Assembly: GCA_019095985.1 (NCBI GenBank)
Contig: CM032663.1
Coordinates: forward strand, 22,362,984 to 22,426,983
Direction: 5' to 3'
Length of the DNA: 64,000 nucleotides
Origin: Streblospio benedicti
Taxonomy: Eukaryota > Annelida > Polychaeta > Spionida > Spionidae
Under the pieces are notes generated by a model. That model saw only the letters and a list, made by a program, of their open reading frames with translations, was not told the origin of the DNA and did no database searches. The translations under genes and the position numbers were made by a program. Positions 11,651 to 24,794 of this stretch are shown here, piece by piece; position 1 is the first letter of the stretch, and the number at the start of each line of letters is the position of its first letter.

Positions 11651-13183
11651 CTAGATTATATTTAACTACACTACACTACTACTTTACTATTTACAACACA
11701 CTAACGTTGCGGCGACCATCGCGGTGCCTTCAACAGAGTGACTGTTTTGGTACGATGATGTCACAATGGCGAACTGGGTTCCGCCAGGTGGAGTTCCTGG
11801 CGGAAAGCAGATGGAGGAAGATTTTGTGAAGAAAATTAGAGATCTAGAAATTCCCACCTTAGAGTCCTAGTATCATATGATGTCTCCGCGTTGTTCACCA
11901 GCATCCTCATAGAAGAAAAGCAATCTCGGTTATCAGGAGAAGACTGATTGAAGATGAGACTCTTTCCAGACAGATGCTAGAAGTTCGATGTTGAGCAAAT
12001 TATTACCATCCTGAAGTTTTGTCTCGAAACCACCTACTTTGTGTCGAACGAGGTCTTTTACAGACAAATCCAAGGAGCTCGATGGGCTCTCCGTCTCACC
12101 GCTGTCGAGACCTAGTGATGGAAGATTTTGAACAGAGAGCACTTAAGAACCCCCAGGAATCCATCGGTGTGGTTCCGTTATGGGATGACACCTTCACGGT
12201 CCTACCACAGAATCAGATTGAGGAGTTTTCAACTTACTTGAATTCCCTTAGCCAGAGTATTCAATTCACCATAGAAGGTGAGATTGATCAGAAACTTGCC
12301 TTCCTAGACACTCACATTGAGAGGAAACAAGACGGATCCCTGAAGACTAGTGTTTATAGGAAGCCCACACACACACTGATCAGTACTTGAACTGGGACTC
12401 CAACCATCATCTTGAACACAAACGCCGTAGTCCGCACACTCCTAGGAGAGCTGAACATCTGGTAACCGAGGAGGAAGACCGTGTGAAAGAGGTGAAACAT
12501 GAAACAAGTGCTGAAAGTAAATGGATACAAGCCCTGGGCGTTCAAAGTTCCTTCCAAAAAGAGAACAGAAGAACCGGCCTGAAACCAGTGACAATATGGC
12601 TAAGAAGTTCCCTGTGAGAATTCCGTATGTGAAGGCAGAGGGATCCTTAAGAACATGGTGTCCGTCTTTCCATAAGCCTTTCAACACGCTTAGGAGCCTG
12701 CTAGTTAGACCCAGGACAAAGACGACCCAAAGAAATGTGTGAAGTGTTGTATGACATCTCATGCCCCTTCATGCCTAAAACATACATTGGGGGAAACTGG
12801 CAGGAATCTGCAAACGAGACAGAAGGAACACCTGGACCCGCATAGTACCCAGTCTGCCATACAGATCCATACAGAGAATACTGGACATCTATTCAGTAGT
12901 GAGTCAGCCAGAGTCATAGGCAGAGAAGATCAGCCCTTCCGGCGTAAGATCTTGGAAGCCATCAAGATCTACACGCCAGCTCAACCTCAACCAAGGCAGG
13001 AGCATCCCCCGAACCTCCTCCATCTGCTTTCCGCCAGGAACTCCACCTGGCGGAAACCCAGTTCGCGCCATTGTGGCGTCATCGTGCAAAACAGTCACTC
13101 TGTTGAAGGCACCGCGATGGTGGCCTTACGTTAGTGTGTTGTAAATAGTAAGTAGTAGTGTAGTGTAGTTAAATATAATCTAG
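11651..13183 (+). mobile_element. Penelope-like retroelement with inverted 170-bp termini
   Basis: The plus strand shows pieces of a Penelope-type reverse transcriptase (VSYDV then ALFTS near 11870; FTVLPQNQIEEF and KLAFLDTHI near 12190-12320). These are followed by SVYRKPTHT and a C-terminal GIY-YIG-like region (LGETGRNLQTRQKEHL near 12790). The ends are inverted copies of each other (11651-11820 and 13013-13183), starting CTAGATTATATTTAACTAC. Such flanking repeats, direct or inverted, are known for this class. The coding region is decayed and short. Sequence beyond the right end joins copy B directly, so the insertion point corresponds to about 7677 in copy A. Confidence 0.85.
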
Positions 13184-13614
13184 TTATATTAATGATGTTG
13201 CTGTTGCCTTTTCCAGGGGCCAAAAGTTTAAGTACATTAGAAAAAATAACAATAACACAATTTCTTATCTCAAATATCATTTTGTATAGATGTTTTAATA
13301 TAGAGAAAAAAGGAGAAAATAATTATAACAATATATAGGCTGTCTATTTATGATTATTGTTTCTATTATTTTCTATTTCAACCTCAGCATTACTCAATTA
13401 TAACTAGCCAATAAATACAAAGATAAGCCATGTTGCTGGGTACATTGTGAGGCCTACTAGAGGCTACACCATCACATGACTCTAACATGAAAATAATGTA
13501 CTTGTGTACGAATAGCTTTTTTCGATACGTTTTAATAAGGTTGTAGACTGTGGGATGTCATGATATATCAGATCAGAGGTGTGGTCATTACCAATGGGTT
13601 CACAACTATTTGAT

Positions 13615-15538
<1,924 letters not shown>

Positions 15539-17442
15539 AGATAAACTGATATTTAAAAATCTTACATGCAGTATTACAACTCCTTTTGAAATGAGCACCC
15601 ATTGGAACGTTTTTATATGTCTAACTGAGTATGGTCTACTTATTTGGTTGTAATATATAAAAAGTTGATAAAATACTATTTAAAAAATTTAATTTCCTCC
15701 AAGATATATAAAAATAAACAACCAAAAACATGTTTGAAAAAACAAACAAAAGGAAGCTGAATATCAAAATAAAAGAATAGTAAGTCATCACATCATCAAT
15801 AGTAATCAGTGGTAATAGTAATAGTTTCGCAGAGATTTATTGATAAATCAACAGATTTTTTTCATCCAAGTTATTTTTTTAAGTCTAAATTAATCTTCAG
15901 TCTAAACAACAAAAACAAATAAAACATCCAGAATACAATAAAATCAGAACAAAAAATATTACATGTACAAACCTTAACTTGACTTTTTATTTGAGGGTCT
16001 TCTAAAGTCTCGATATTCGAAAATTGTGAAATCTGTGGTAATCTAACTAGCATCACCCTATGTTCCCGGACACGGCTGTTGTAATGCAGTTTCTTTCTCA
16101 TATATATTGAATACATGCTTATAATTTACTATTACGAACTGAGTATATTTTTATATATCTATTGAATATTCATCCTTACATATCCATTTTTTGTTTGTCG
16201 TATTTCATATTTCATGTATCCATGAGACACAAATCCGGTTAATCCACAGTCATCGTTAAACATACTAGCTATTCCATGAAAAATACTTAACCGGTTGATT
16301 TCAAGTGTCCATATGCCATTTATTATTTTATTACATAGCTAAATTGCATTTGATAAGATAGCCATTGAAATAAGCATTTGATTTCTCAGATGAATAGTGC
16401 CACTTGCCGATGGTAATTTATTCTGGTTCAATTTGATATTGTGCAAAATTTATCTTTCTCAAATGATAACATCATAATTATTCAAGACACTAATAAATCA
16501 TATGGCAGCTATAATGATTTATTATGACACTATCTTCAATCAATAATTACACCAACTAAGATGTTACTAATGTATCCAAAACATGCCTACAAATCGTTTG
16601 AATTGAACTTCATCAATATTTAATAAACTTCTTGTACGTGTATTTACGCGTGTACATAGTTTCAACATGGCAGTTTAAATATGTTCTAATGGTGGCTAAA
16701 CACTATTTGCATATAAATATGATATTTATTTACTCGGGTCTTCAAACTGACAGGTTTTGCGCTGAAGGGAGTGTTAGCGGTAGTCTTGGATTATTATATG
16801 CTTAATTTCCCACTATAGATAACGCTTTTCAAATGATGTTACGTGCGCAAGGTTCTCTTATACTTTGATCAAGGTGTGGAAATAACAAATGCCAGAAGAT
16901 ATCTATTCATTTGATATGTGATAAAGTTTTTTTATTATTCATTCCCTTTGTGTTCTTTAGCTTTTATGAGACTTCATTTTTTTTAATATGAAGAGTTCAT
17001 AGAATTTTATGACAGTCATGTTTCATTTGTAAAGATTTTGATATGTTACCAAATATTCAATAGTCTATTGGCGTGTGCCTTCGACGAGACAGTCAAACAG
17101 GATTACAGGCTCAGGATTCAATTCCATTAGTAGCTGAAATAACTTGAGAAAATCTCAATACAATACACTGACAATTTTAATTTTTAAGCTGTTTAGGTTT
17201 GCATATTTTTGTCATTATCAAACTTTATCAAATTGATTATTTATAAAACAAATATATTAAAATAGGTTGAATGTAAAATACATTAAATGTCACCTGGAAA
17301 CAATACTTTATTAATCCATATTTGACAATGACGCAGAAAATAGTAATTTAAGGGGCTGATTACACTGGGTTCTGCGCGCACATCACATAAAAAAAGCCAT
17401 GTAAGTTTTGTGGACGTGGTTGTCAATGATATTGTTTAAGAT

Positions 17443-17733
17443 ATGCTACAGGCAATTCATACACATTGGAAGATGTGGGAAAAAATCAGAACATTGTCAG
17501 ATGTGGAATCAAGTTTTGAACTGATCAAAATTATATTATTATTCCATGCTCAACCAAGGACAGTAGACGTGATTGAGACGTACAGCAAACATGAAGCAGA
17601 CAAGATAATCAGTCCAGCAGTGATCAATTCATGGAGGGACGCTGTAAGACGCGAAAGTCTGGAGCAGACTATAGATACTATCATATGTTTTTATTCCATG
17701 CAGGCACCTATTTTTTATCTTACACGTAGCTAG
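17443..17733 (+). CDS. possible 96-codon ORF or exon of unknown function
   Basis: The ORF begins MLQAIHTHWKMWEKIRTL, has a polar helical look (KHEADKIISPAVINSWRDAV) and contains no recognisable domain. An in-frame TAA lies shortly before the ATG, so the start is either this ATG or a splice acceptor just before it. The matching part of copy A (10479 onward) differs by several small indels that close the frame. A Penelope fragment sits immediately upstream there. It could be an exon of an old DNA transposon or a host exon; random occurrence is also possible. Confidence 0.25.
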   Translation: MLQAIHTHWKMWEKIRTLSDVESSFELIKIILLFHAQPRTVDVIETYSKHEADKIISPAVINSWRDAVRRESLEQTIDTIICFYSMQAPIFYLTRS

Positions 17734-18019
17734 ACGTAGTAAGCAGTGCTAAGTCTATGGCATCGGAACACCCCCCGACGGCTACATCACGTATACAAAG
17801 CCCGTCTAAGTCTGAATTGAATAGAATTACCACTGACATCCACACCCACCAAATTTTCATAACTTTTTGGAGGTGATGTGGCTGTAAAATTGTTTGTGAC
17901 CACGGGCACATGACTTGTACTATAAGTAAACAATGAAGGGGAAAAAAATGGCCACTCATTAGTCTCAGTTGGCTTCTACCCTTTTCGATGCATGTGCCCA
18001 TGTTTGTGATCGCCCTTTA

Positions 18020-18834
18020 GCGTATGTTCACACATACGCGATATCGCTTGAGCGACGAAGCGACGAAGTGACGTAGCGATGAGGCGATGGGCGATTTGGT
18101 GTTCACACACACGCAATTTTGCAAGCGATTTTCACTGGCGATTTTCCTTGAATGTATAAAAAATCTTTATCTCCAATTGATTTTTTTTCAGATAGTTTAT
18201 ATATTAGCCGATACTGAATCATTGAAGGTACTGTCGACGTTAATAATATTCATCCTAAAATGCATTCATAGAATTTACGAATGAACGTATATAGATGTTC
18301 AGTTGTAATTATTTTTAGATACTTGCCTTCTATCCCCATTGCTCGCCCAATTCCCATCCAAACGTTATCAATGAATTGTTTGTTGCTGTGGTCTTTCATG
18401 GAATAATCATACACACTCGGTCGGTCTTTTACTAACAATATTAGCTGTTCAATTCTATTTGGGGGGACTTTATCCATGTTAATTATTTCTTATTTTTTGG
18501 TTTTCTCAAACAAATTAAACAAAATAACGATTCCAATACTGTGCGGTGTACTATGTAGTGTACTAAGTGTCTAATAAAATCAATTAAACAGTGCTGGTTA
18601 ATAATTATATAAAAGATCAATTAAAAAATGCTAAACTACATGAGAATTCGCCTAGCGATGAGGCGATTTTATCGCTCATGAAGCGAAAAAATCGCTCAAG
18701 CGATATGCCTCGTCGCTTCGTCGCGTATGTGTGAACGGCTCAATGCAAAAATGATATACCGAAAATATCGCCTGTTGCTTCGTCGCCTCGTCGCTCCGTC
18801 GCTCAAGCGATATCGCGTATGTGTGAACACACGC
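18020..18834. mobile_element. PIF/Harbinger-like DNA transposon remnant
   Basis: The ends are long inverted repeats: GCGTATGTTCACACATACGC then GATATCGCTTGAGCGACG at left, the reverse at 18785-18834, with TA on both sides. The subterminal parts consist of degenerate GCGAC/GCGAT units. A second right-end-like copy lies at 18652-18742, so the right end seems duplicated. The interior encodes a MADF-domain segment on the minus strand, the usual second protein of PIF/Harbinger elements. No transposase is seen, so the copy is non-autonomous. Copy A has the left half at 11036-11485, then the gap. Confidence 0.7.
18250..18477 (-). CDS. MADF-domain protein fragment (transposon-encoded)
   Basis: A 75-codon minus ORF starting MDKVPPNRIEQLILLVKDRP, then SVYDYSMKDHSNKQFIDNVW and MGIGRAMGIEG. 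The pattern of hydrophobic LILLVKDRP, VYD, a spacer, then F..NVW..I is that of the MADF (Adf-1-type Myb/SANT-like) DNA-binding domain. About 50 residues fit. After GIEG the likeness ends at AAG|GCAAGT, a possible GC donor, so this may be exon 1 of a spliced protein. It lies inside a PIF/Harbinger-like element, whose members often carry such a DNA-binding accessory protein. Confidence 0.6.
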   Translation of the reverse strand: MDKVPPNRIEQLILLVKDRPSVYDYSMKDHSNKQFIDNVWMGIGRAMGIEGKYLKIITTEHLYTFIRKFYECILG

Positions 18835-20750
18835 TAAGGCTAATAAAATCTGCTGGTAATAAATTGCACGAATATGGATCTACAGGTAAACTTAAGGCAT
18901 CTCAAAATGATGGGTTTTGATGTACCCTTTCAAAGGTTATGCTCAGTGGCTGAACAAGTATGCTTGCACAGAAGCAATATGATGTGTTCTCTGCATTAAG
19001 AAGGTCCTTTCATTTAAACAGCATATTGGAATATCTAAAGCAATTTAAATACAGTACCACGCTATAAAAAGCCGGCTCCAAGCCAATCTAAACACATGCA
19101 GGCGCGAAATGTAAACCGAATGATTTTTGTCAGATGTAACTTTACGGTTAACATGACATGCCGACTATCTTCCCAATGTTCAATGTTACGTCGTTAAATG
19201 TTACATTGGAAATGCATCTGGCAAAAATTATTTAATAATATACCCTTTACATGACCAGCTGACCATGTGTTTTAGCTAACAAGGTATCACGTTATTCATA
19301 TAGCAGTAACAAATATTAAATGTGAAGAATATGAGTCTAAGTTTCCTTACACTTACAATTGAAAAGGCATCATTTATTGATCCTGGATTTCAAAAAAGAT
19401 ATATTAAGACCAAAATAGACTTGGGATGCGGTCGTGCAGAAAGATTTGGCACATTTGGGCATGGGCCTGATAGATCGTGGTGATTGAAAGGCTTGGAGAG
19501 GACGGTTGAGATGTAGACTGGCCAGCTAGGATCCTCAGCTAGGATCACACCCTCTGAATGAGGAATAATTAGGGCCTGCTCAAATAAACTTAGGATTTGA
19601 TTGATTGATTGATTGATACTTTATATTTACTTATAGGTATAGAACTTTAAAAAATTCTATTTTTTGGTGTAATTAAGAACCCCACAAGGAACCTACACAA
19701 TGCTTTTGTGTGACACCAAACAGAGATTTATCCCGATGATGAGATTAAATACACTGTGAAAATAGTTAATACATTGAGACAGATCACAGGAATCAAAATA
19801 TAGAGACTGCGAGAATAGCCAATATGAAAAGTAAGAATGATCATTTTCAGTCTGCAGTGGTCAGAATGATGTTTACGGAGTTTGAATAAAATTTGAACAG
19901 TAACAAACAATTCTTGTACATAAATCTCTTAAGTTCAGCTTATTAATACAACGTTCTACTAAGCTTATAATATCATGTCCTTTTAAGATGCATTACCAGT
20001 ATGTATATTGTACTGGTCTAATATCTTTTTATTTTTTGTTCATTTTATGTTTTTGCTTGATTTGAAAAGGAGTGTATTACTCAAGAATGTTAAACATTAA
20101 AACGCATCATAAATTAGTAATTTTTGAAACTTATTTCGTTCTTTGTTGACAATATTTAACAAAAGACATGAATACAAATTTGATAACTTTTGGAAGTTTT
20201 ACTAGTACTACAGACATGGATTTACACGTAAATAAATAAAGGACTAATATTTTATCAGTCGTTTTTCATGACAAGTGCCAATGATTTAAACTCTATATTA
20301 TCTATATTATATAAAGACAGAAAACTAAGTCAATGATCAATGACTAAAGAGGTTCTGAAATATTTTCCATGGTGAGAAACATAATCCAAATGCGATTTGA
20401 TTTTCACACTATCTGAAACATTTGTACATAATATCACGTGATATTCATGTAATAGAAATAATTCATGCAATTACCGGTATGCAATTTATTTATTATTTCA
20501 AATGTTAACCGTTATGTAATGGCTTCATTCAAAATGTTGAACATGAAAATAGTACTGTTTCACCACAGTTGTAAATTTCAGACACATTGAAACAAACAAG
20601 CAAACAAAACCCCTCAGTCTCTGTACACTCTCACACATCATTATTGGTGTCTAACATCAAATCATATTTGATACACTCACGTTTCATTAATATCAAAAAG
20701 TAAATAATTACTTGCTGATGTTGTTAAAAACATTTTCAATAATCACTCAC
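18835..20750. other. AT-rich stretch with a possible LINE 3' tail
   Basis: Mostly featureless. A richer patch at 19425-19620 ends in GATTGATTGATTGATT (19600-19618). The sequence before it reads like the far 3' end of a retroposon, but no protein motif is strong enough to name it. No exon was found on either strand. Confidence 0.35.
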
Positions 20751-21083
20751 CATAGGGGGACTAGCGGGTCGGTTCTGTTTCTTCACAATTCTCCTTGGAC
20801 CATTGGAAGTGAAAACAGAACAAGACCGCGATCTCACCACACCAGCATCCCCATCCGTGTTTCTATGCTTCCCCCGCACTGTCCCAACATAGATCGTTGG
20901 CAAACCCAATGCACTTTGAGATTTCGGTCCCAATCTTCGATTTCTATTCTTATTTTGAACAGTTATCTTTATTGTGGTTTTGGGTGCGGTGGGAAAACGG
21001 TCTACTCCTGTCACATCCCTAGAGTGAATCGTTAGTTTACTGGTCGATGACAGTAGTTGTGTTAATCCATTAAAAGCAGCCAT
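20751..21083 (-). CDS. first coding exon of an unrecognised gene
   Basis: A 111-codon minus-strand exon begins with ATG at 21083 (context AAAATATGG, in-frame TAA about 33 nt upstream). It ends in phase 0 at ATG|GTGAGT, a strong donor. The product starts MAAFNGLTQLLSSTSKLTIH and is basic and Ser/Pro-rich (KNRNRRLGPKS; RRIVKKQNRPASPPM), with no known domain, so probably disordered. G+C is well above the flanks. Phase and strand fit the exons at 1435-1572 and 566-643, making a gene with a large first intron plausible. The function is unknown. Confidence 0.6.
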
Positions 21084-23780
21084 ATTTTGGGCGTTCCATG
21101 AGTGTCTTCCCAGTTATCTTTAATCTGTTTGTTTAGTTGATCATTTTTTATATATTGATAAATATTGCTACTTAAAGAATAAATAATCAGTCATAGTAAT
21201 ACCATCATCAGCATTTTCATAATATATTTGCAATATCCACATTTCATTTTCACTTAAATTGATATACAACCTCAAAGATTGTTGTGCACATATTTTAAAA
21301 TGTCATATTGGTCACATGATATAAGCCCCGTAATTAATATAACAATTTTCTAGTCTTTGATTTTGTTACTTATGAATGAGTAGTTTTAACACTTAATTAC
21401 CTCTTTGACAATAAAATATGGCACAAGTCACGTACCTAGTCACATTTGCTACACTGTGCATACTAAAAAAAAATATTCTCAATAACTCAAGTTGCTTAAT
21501 TACACCGATCAAATCTTATTCTGACAAAAACAGATTTATAATTCTTATTCGATGTATGAAATAAAAGTATGGCAACCAACACTCACAAAAGATGCAACAC
21601 AATAGATATTTGATAAAAATTGATATCTTAATGATATACTACCCAGCGATTGTGTAAGAATATCATTCTCAATGAGGCTTTTCAGAGATTTAGAAATGGA
21701 TCAGAGGCTACAACATGCTTTAGAATAATAATGCATAAACGAATCAACCCTTTAATGGCAGAGTAGTTAGTCATCGAGAGCTCCTATTACAAACTAGAAT
21801 TAAGCCTAAAGTAAGCTCAAATTTACCAAAATAGTCATGGAGTGAGGGTTGATCATCGATATCTGTTGTGGCAAATTAGAGATTACTTCATTAGGATTTA
21901 TTCTAGGCAATAGAAATACAATTTACCACTTCAGCCACTAAAATAGTTAAGCAATGTGTAAATCAATGAAGGATGGATTAATGCTTATCTCTATTATAAA
22001 TGAACAATGCCTTGTGATTAAAGTTGTCTGGGAATTTTTCAAAATCTGGATTAGATGATATCATAGATCAAGTTCCCAGAGATGTGTTTGTTGAATTTAT
22101 ATTATATCAAATGGCTGCTACTTTCTTTGATTATATTTCTAATTGTCTTCCCATGTTATTGAGAGAGCATGTTTTGTAAACCTTTGTGTATTATAATATT
22201 GCAAATTATCTGTTTGATGGGTTGTTTAGATAAAAAGTGTACATATACAAAATATTTATGTATTGCCCATTTAAAATATGAATAAAGTAGCAAAAATATA
22301 ATAATAATAGCGGTGTGGAATTTTGTCTGGAGGGCAATCGATGGAAAAGTGTTTGTGACTAGTGTTATTAATATCGGCCATAAATTTGGTATGCTACATG
22401 ACTCAATGCTATTTTTTCATTGACTAAACGATGCAAAGTCTCTGTACTGTCCACACAAACACACATGGCAACTATGTACAACAACAGGAACCAAGAGGGA
22501 ACAAGTCGAAGAGACAGCTGAAGCCTACGTTTTCTGAAGACGTTACCATTTGTCGCTAGGTGCCGGTGGGGTGGGGGTGGCTCGCGTTTTGCCTATTCCC
22601 TCACGACACGTATGTCGCTCAGCTTGAATGATCTGTGTGCCGTAGAACCACCGTGCACTTCCATAGCAGCGTGCAACGTTTATCGTAGTGACGCTATGTT
22701 TGGTCATATTATTGATTGACTCATGCAAGTTCTATCGATAAATGTAGTATCAGACGTGTGTTTAATTATTGATTATTTGAACTGACGCACGACAGAACGC
22801 GTAGTCAGGAAACACTTAATGACTTTTCAATGTAAACGGTCAACGCAACAGTTCGTTTAGAGGGTCAGGGCAATGTGTGTTGCGTGGATTGATATCATTT
22901 CAATCCACATGACACGCGTTCTGTCGTCTGCTCGCCAACGCGTGAAGAGGAAACAGCCAGTAGAAATAACATTGTACCGAACCATATGACAGGGCGACAA
23001 GCGACAAAACGTGTGATGAGGAAACACACATTAAGACGCAATAGATTTTGATTGAATCTTGGTGGTGGGAGCATCTACACTGCAGCAGTTTTGTTAAATA
23101 AGTCGGATAGTCTTGTTTAGTCATTGAGTTGTGAAAGGGCTTAATTCTCAGTAAACTTGACCTAACGTTTGTTCCTATATATATCCACTGGCGTTTTAAT
23201 AAATAAATTGGAAAAATAAGCCAGGAAATGGAAAAACATTTGTAGTTAGTTGTTTAAAAGCTCATTCGAGCTAGGAAACCATTTATCCAATCTCAACATG
23301 ATCAATGTAACTACCTAGATATGTAATAAAGAATGATACAATTAGTCACTAATTGTGTCAGCAACCTAAAAGAAAACACCAGACATTAGCTTTAAGATAA
23401 GTGAGTGGAATAGAAAATAATGGTAATTAATTGGTGTCCCTGAGTTGCCAATGACCTGGTATAAATGAGTCAACTGAGCAGTATTCCTGGTTAGTTTCCT
23501 GTATTCCTAGATAGTACATTACATTACATTTACATTTACAATTCTTTTTAAAAGATTTAGGAAATATCATATATTTGGGAGCAGCCTACGACATGTGCTC
23601 CGCCCACTCCTTGCCCACCAACCCCTCCCCCCACCCCAAAATGTTATTATTATGGCATCATTTTTCATCTCCATGAATTTTTTCTTATACAAAAAATCAT
23701 GAATTCTACTGCTGATAGTGCCCCCCCCCAACACCTAAAATCTGGATCTGCCAGTAGATTTCACTGTACTAGTCACTTAC
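21084..23780. other. intergenic or intronic, with a CpG-containing patch
   Basis: AT-rich except for 22480-23060, which is richer in G+C and CpG. There a roughly 35-bp motif containing ACAGAACGCGT and AGGAAACAC recurs at 22790 and 23000, with a weaker copy at 22935. A perfect 14-bp inverted pair (ACGACAGAACGCGT) links 22788 to 22911. This could be promoter-proximal sequence or transposon ends. Near 23577-23755 lies C-rich sequence ending in the dispersed CTGGATCTGCCAGT motif. Confidence 0.35.
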
Positions 23781-24794
23781 CAACTGTAGCCATGCAAGCC
23801 TGTTGTTGATCCTGTTCTTCTTACACGTCGGTTCAGTGATGCTAGCATAGAACACACGGTCATGACCCACAGTGGTCACTTCTCTCCGTAGAGCCAAACC
23901 TCGTCCAACAAACGTGCAGCTTCGCCTTGGAAACGGTGAACTGCAATCGCGTTTAACAATGGCATCATATTGAGACCACCTCTATCAAGTGACTACCTCT
24001 ATGAAGAGACCACCTCTATAATGAGACCACTTGAGAAGTGTCCTTGAGGTGTTCTTAAAGAGGTTCTACTGTAACTTTGCCATGGAAATGATAAGCAGCA
24101 ATTGTATTTAGCCATGACAACAGAGTATTAGCTCCCCATTGAGACCACCTCTGTAATTAGACCACTTGAGCCCACTCTTTGAGGTGATATTATTTAGGTT
24201 CTACTGTACCATTCGTCCACCGTTAATACTGTTGTACCATTTTATGATAACCTGATACACCAAAATAACATATTAGTAGACTAAATACAATTTTATTTCT
24301 CTGTTATAATTAATTTCTAAATCCTTATTTTATCTGGAAATTTAAAAAAAAATCAAATTTACATCATTGCAGTAGGTTCTATTTTAGAATCATATATATA
24401 TATATATTTTCAAACTAGCAGAAACATGCTAAAAGTTCTCACCTATCTTAAAATTTCAATCACAGAATTTATTTTATGTCCAAAAATGAAAATCTCTATT
24501 CAGAAATATCAAATAACTTTAATTGACTTCCAACTTAAAAGTACATTTCTAATTTTTAGACGCTTTAATTCTTAATATTTCTAAACTCAGTAACAATGAT
24601 ATATACACAAAGCGTTACTTTTCAACCGCTGGATAACAAAGTCATCTTTCTATAAAATTACAACTGAAACATTAAAAATAAGACTTACCTTTTTGCACGC
24701 CGTTGAATTATTTGATGCTTGTTATCATACATATGCGGATTGCTACTTTCAGTCGACTTTGTACTCGTATTTTGAAGCATGTTACTTTTTACAT
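23781..24794 (-). CDS. two consecutive coding exons of an unrecognised gene
   Basis: Exon 1 (24689-24794, 106 nt) follows a TTTTTAG acceptor and ends AAAAG|GTAAGT in phase 2. Exon 2 (23781-23940, 160 nt) follows a GCAG acceptor, starts with the single base needed to complete the codon and ends TTG|GTAAGT in phase 0. Joined in phase they read NMLQNTSTKSTESSNPHMYD, then a basic stretch, then RRSCTFVGRGLALRREVTTV and KKNRINNRLAWLQL. No family is recognised. Earlier and later exons are not identified; the phase-0 end would fit the exon at 1435-1572. A tandem duplication covers the exon 2 acceptor region. Confidence 0.6.
23920..24208. repeat. tandem duplication including pogo-like MITE pieces
   Basis: Segment 23920-24073 is repeated in diverged form at 24074-24208. 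Both begin CTT.GCC.TGGAAA, continue through GCAAT..., carry GAGACCACCTCT units and end AGGTTCTACTGTA, the terminal signature of the MITE at 39422-39598. The left copy overlaps the first 20 nt and the acceptor of the minus-strand exon at 23781-23940. Confidence 0.6.

Noticed and set aside
20712-21035. 107-codon plus-strand ORF
   Set aside because: It is the antisense shadow of the better-supported minus-strand first exon at 20751-21083, which has a strong donor.
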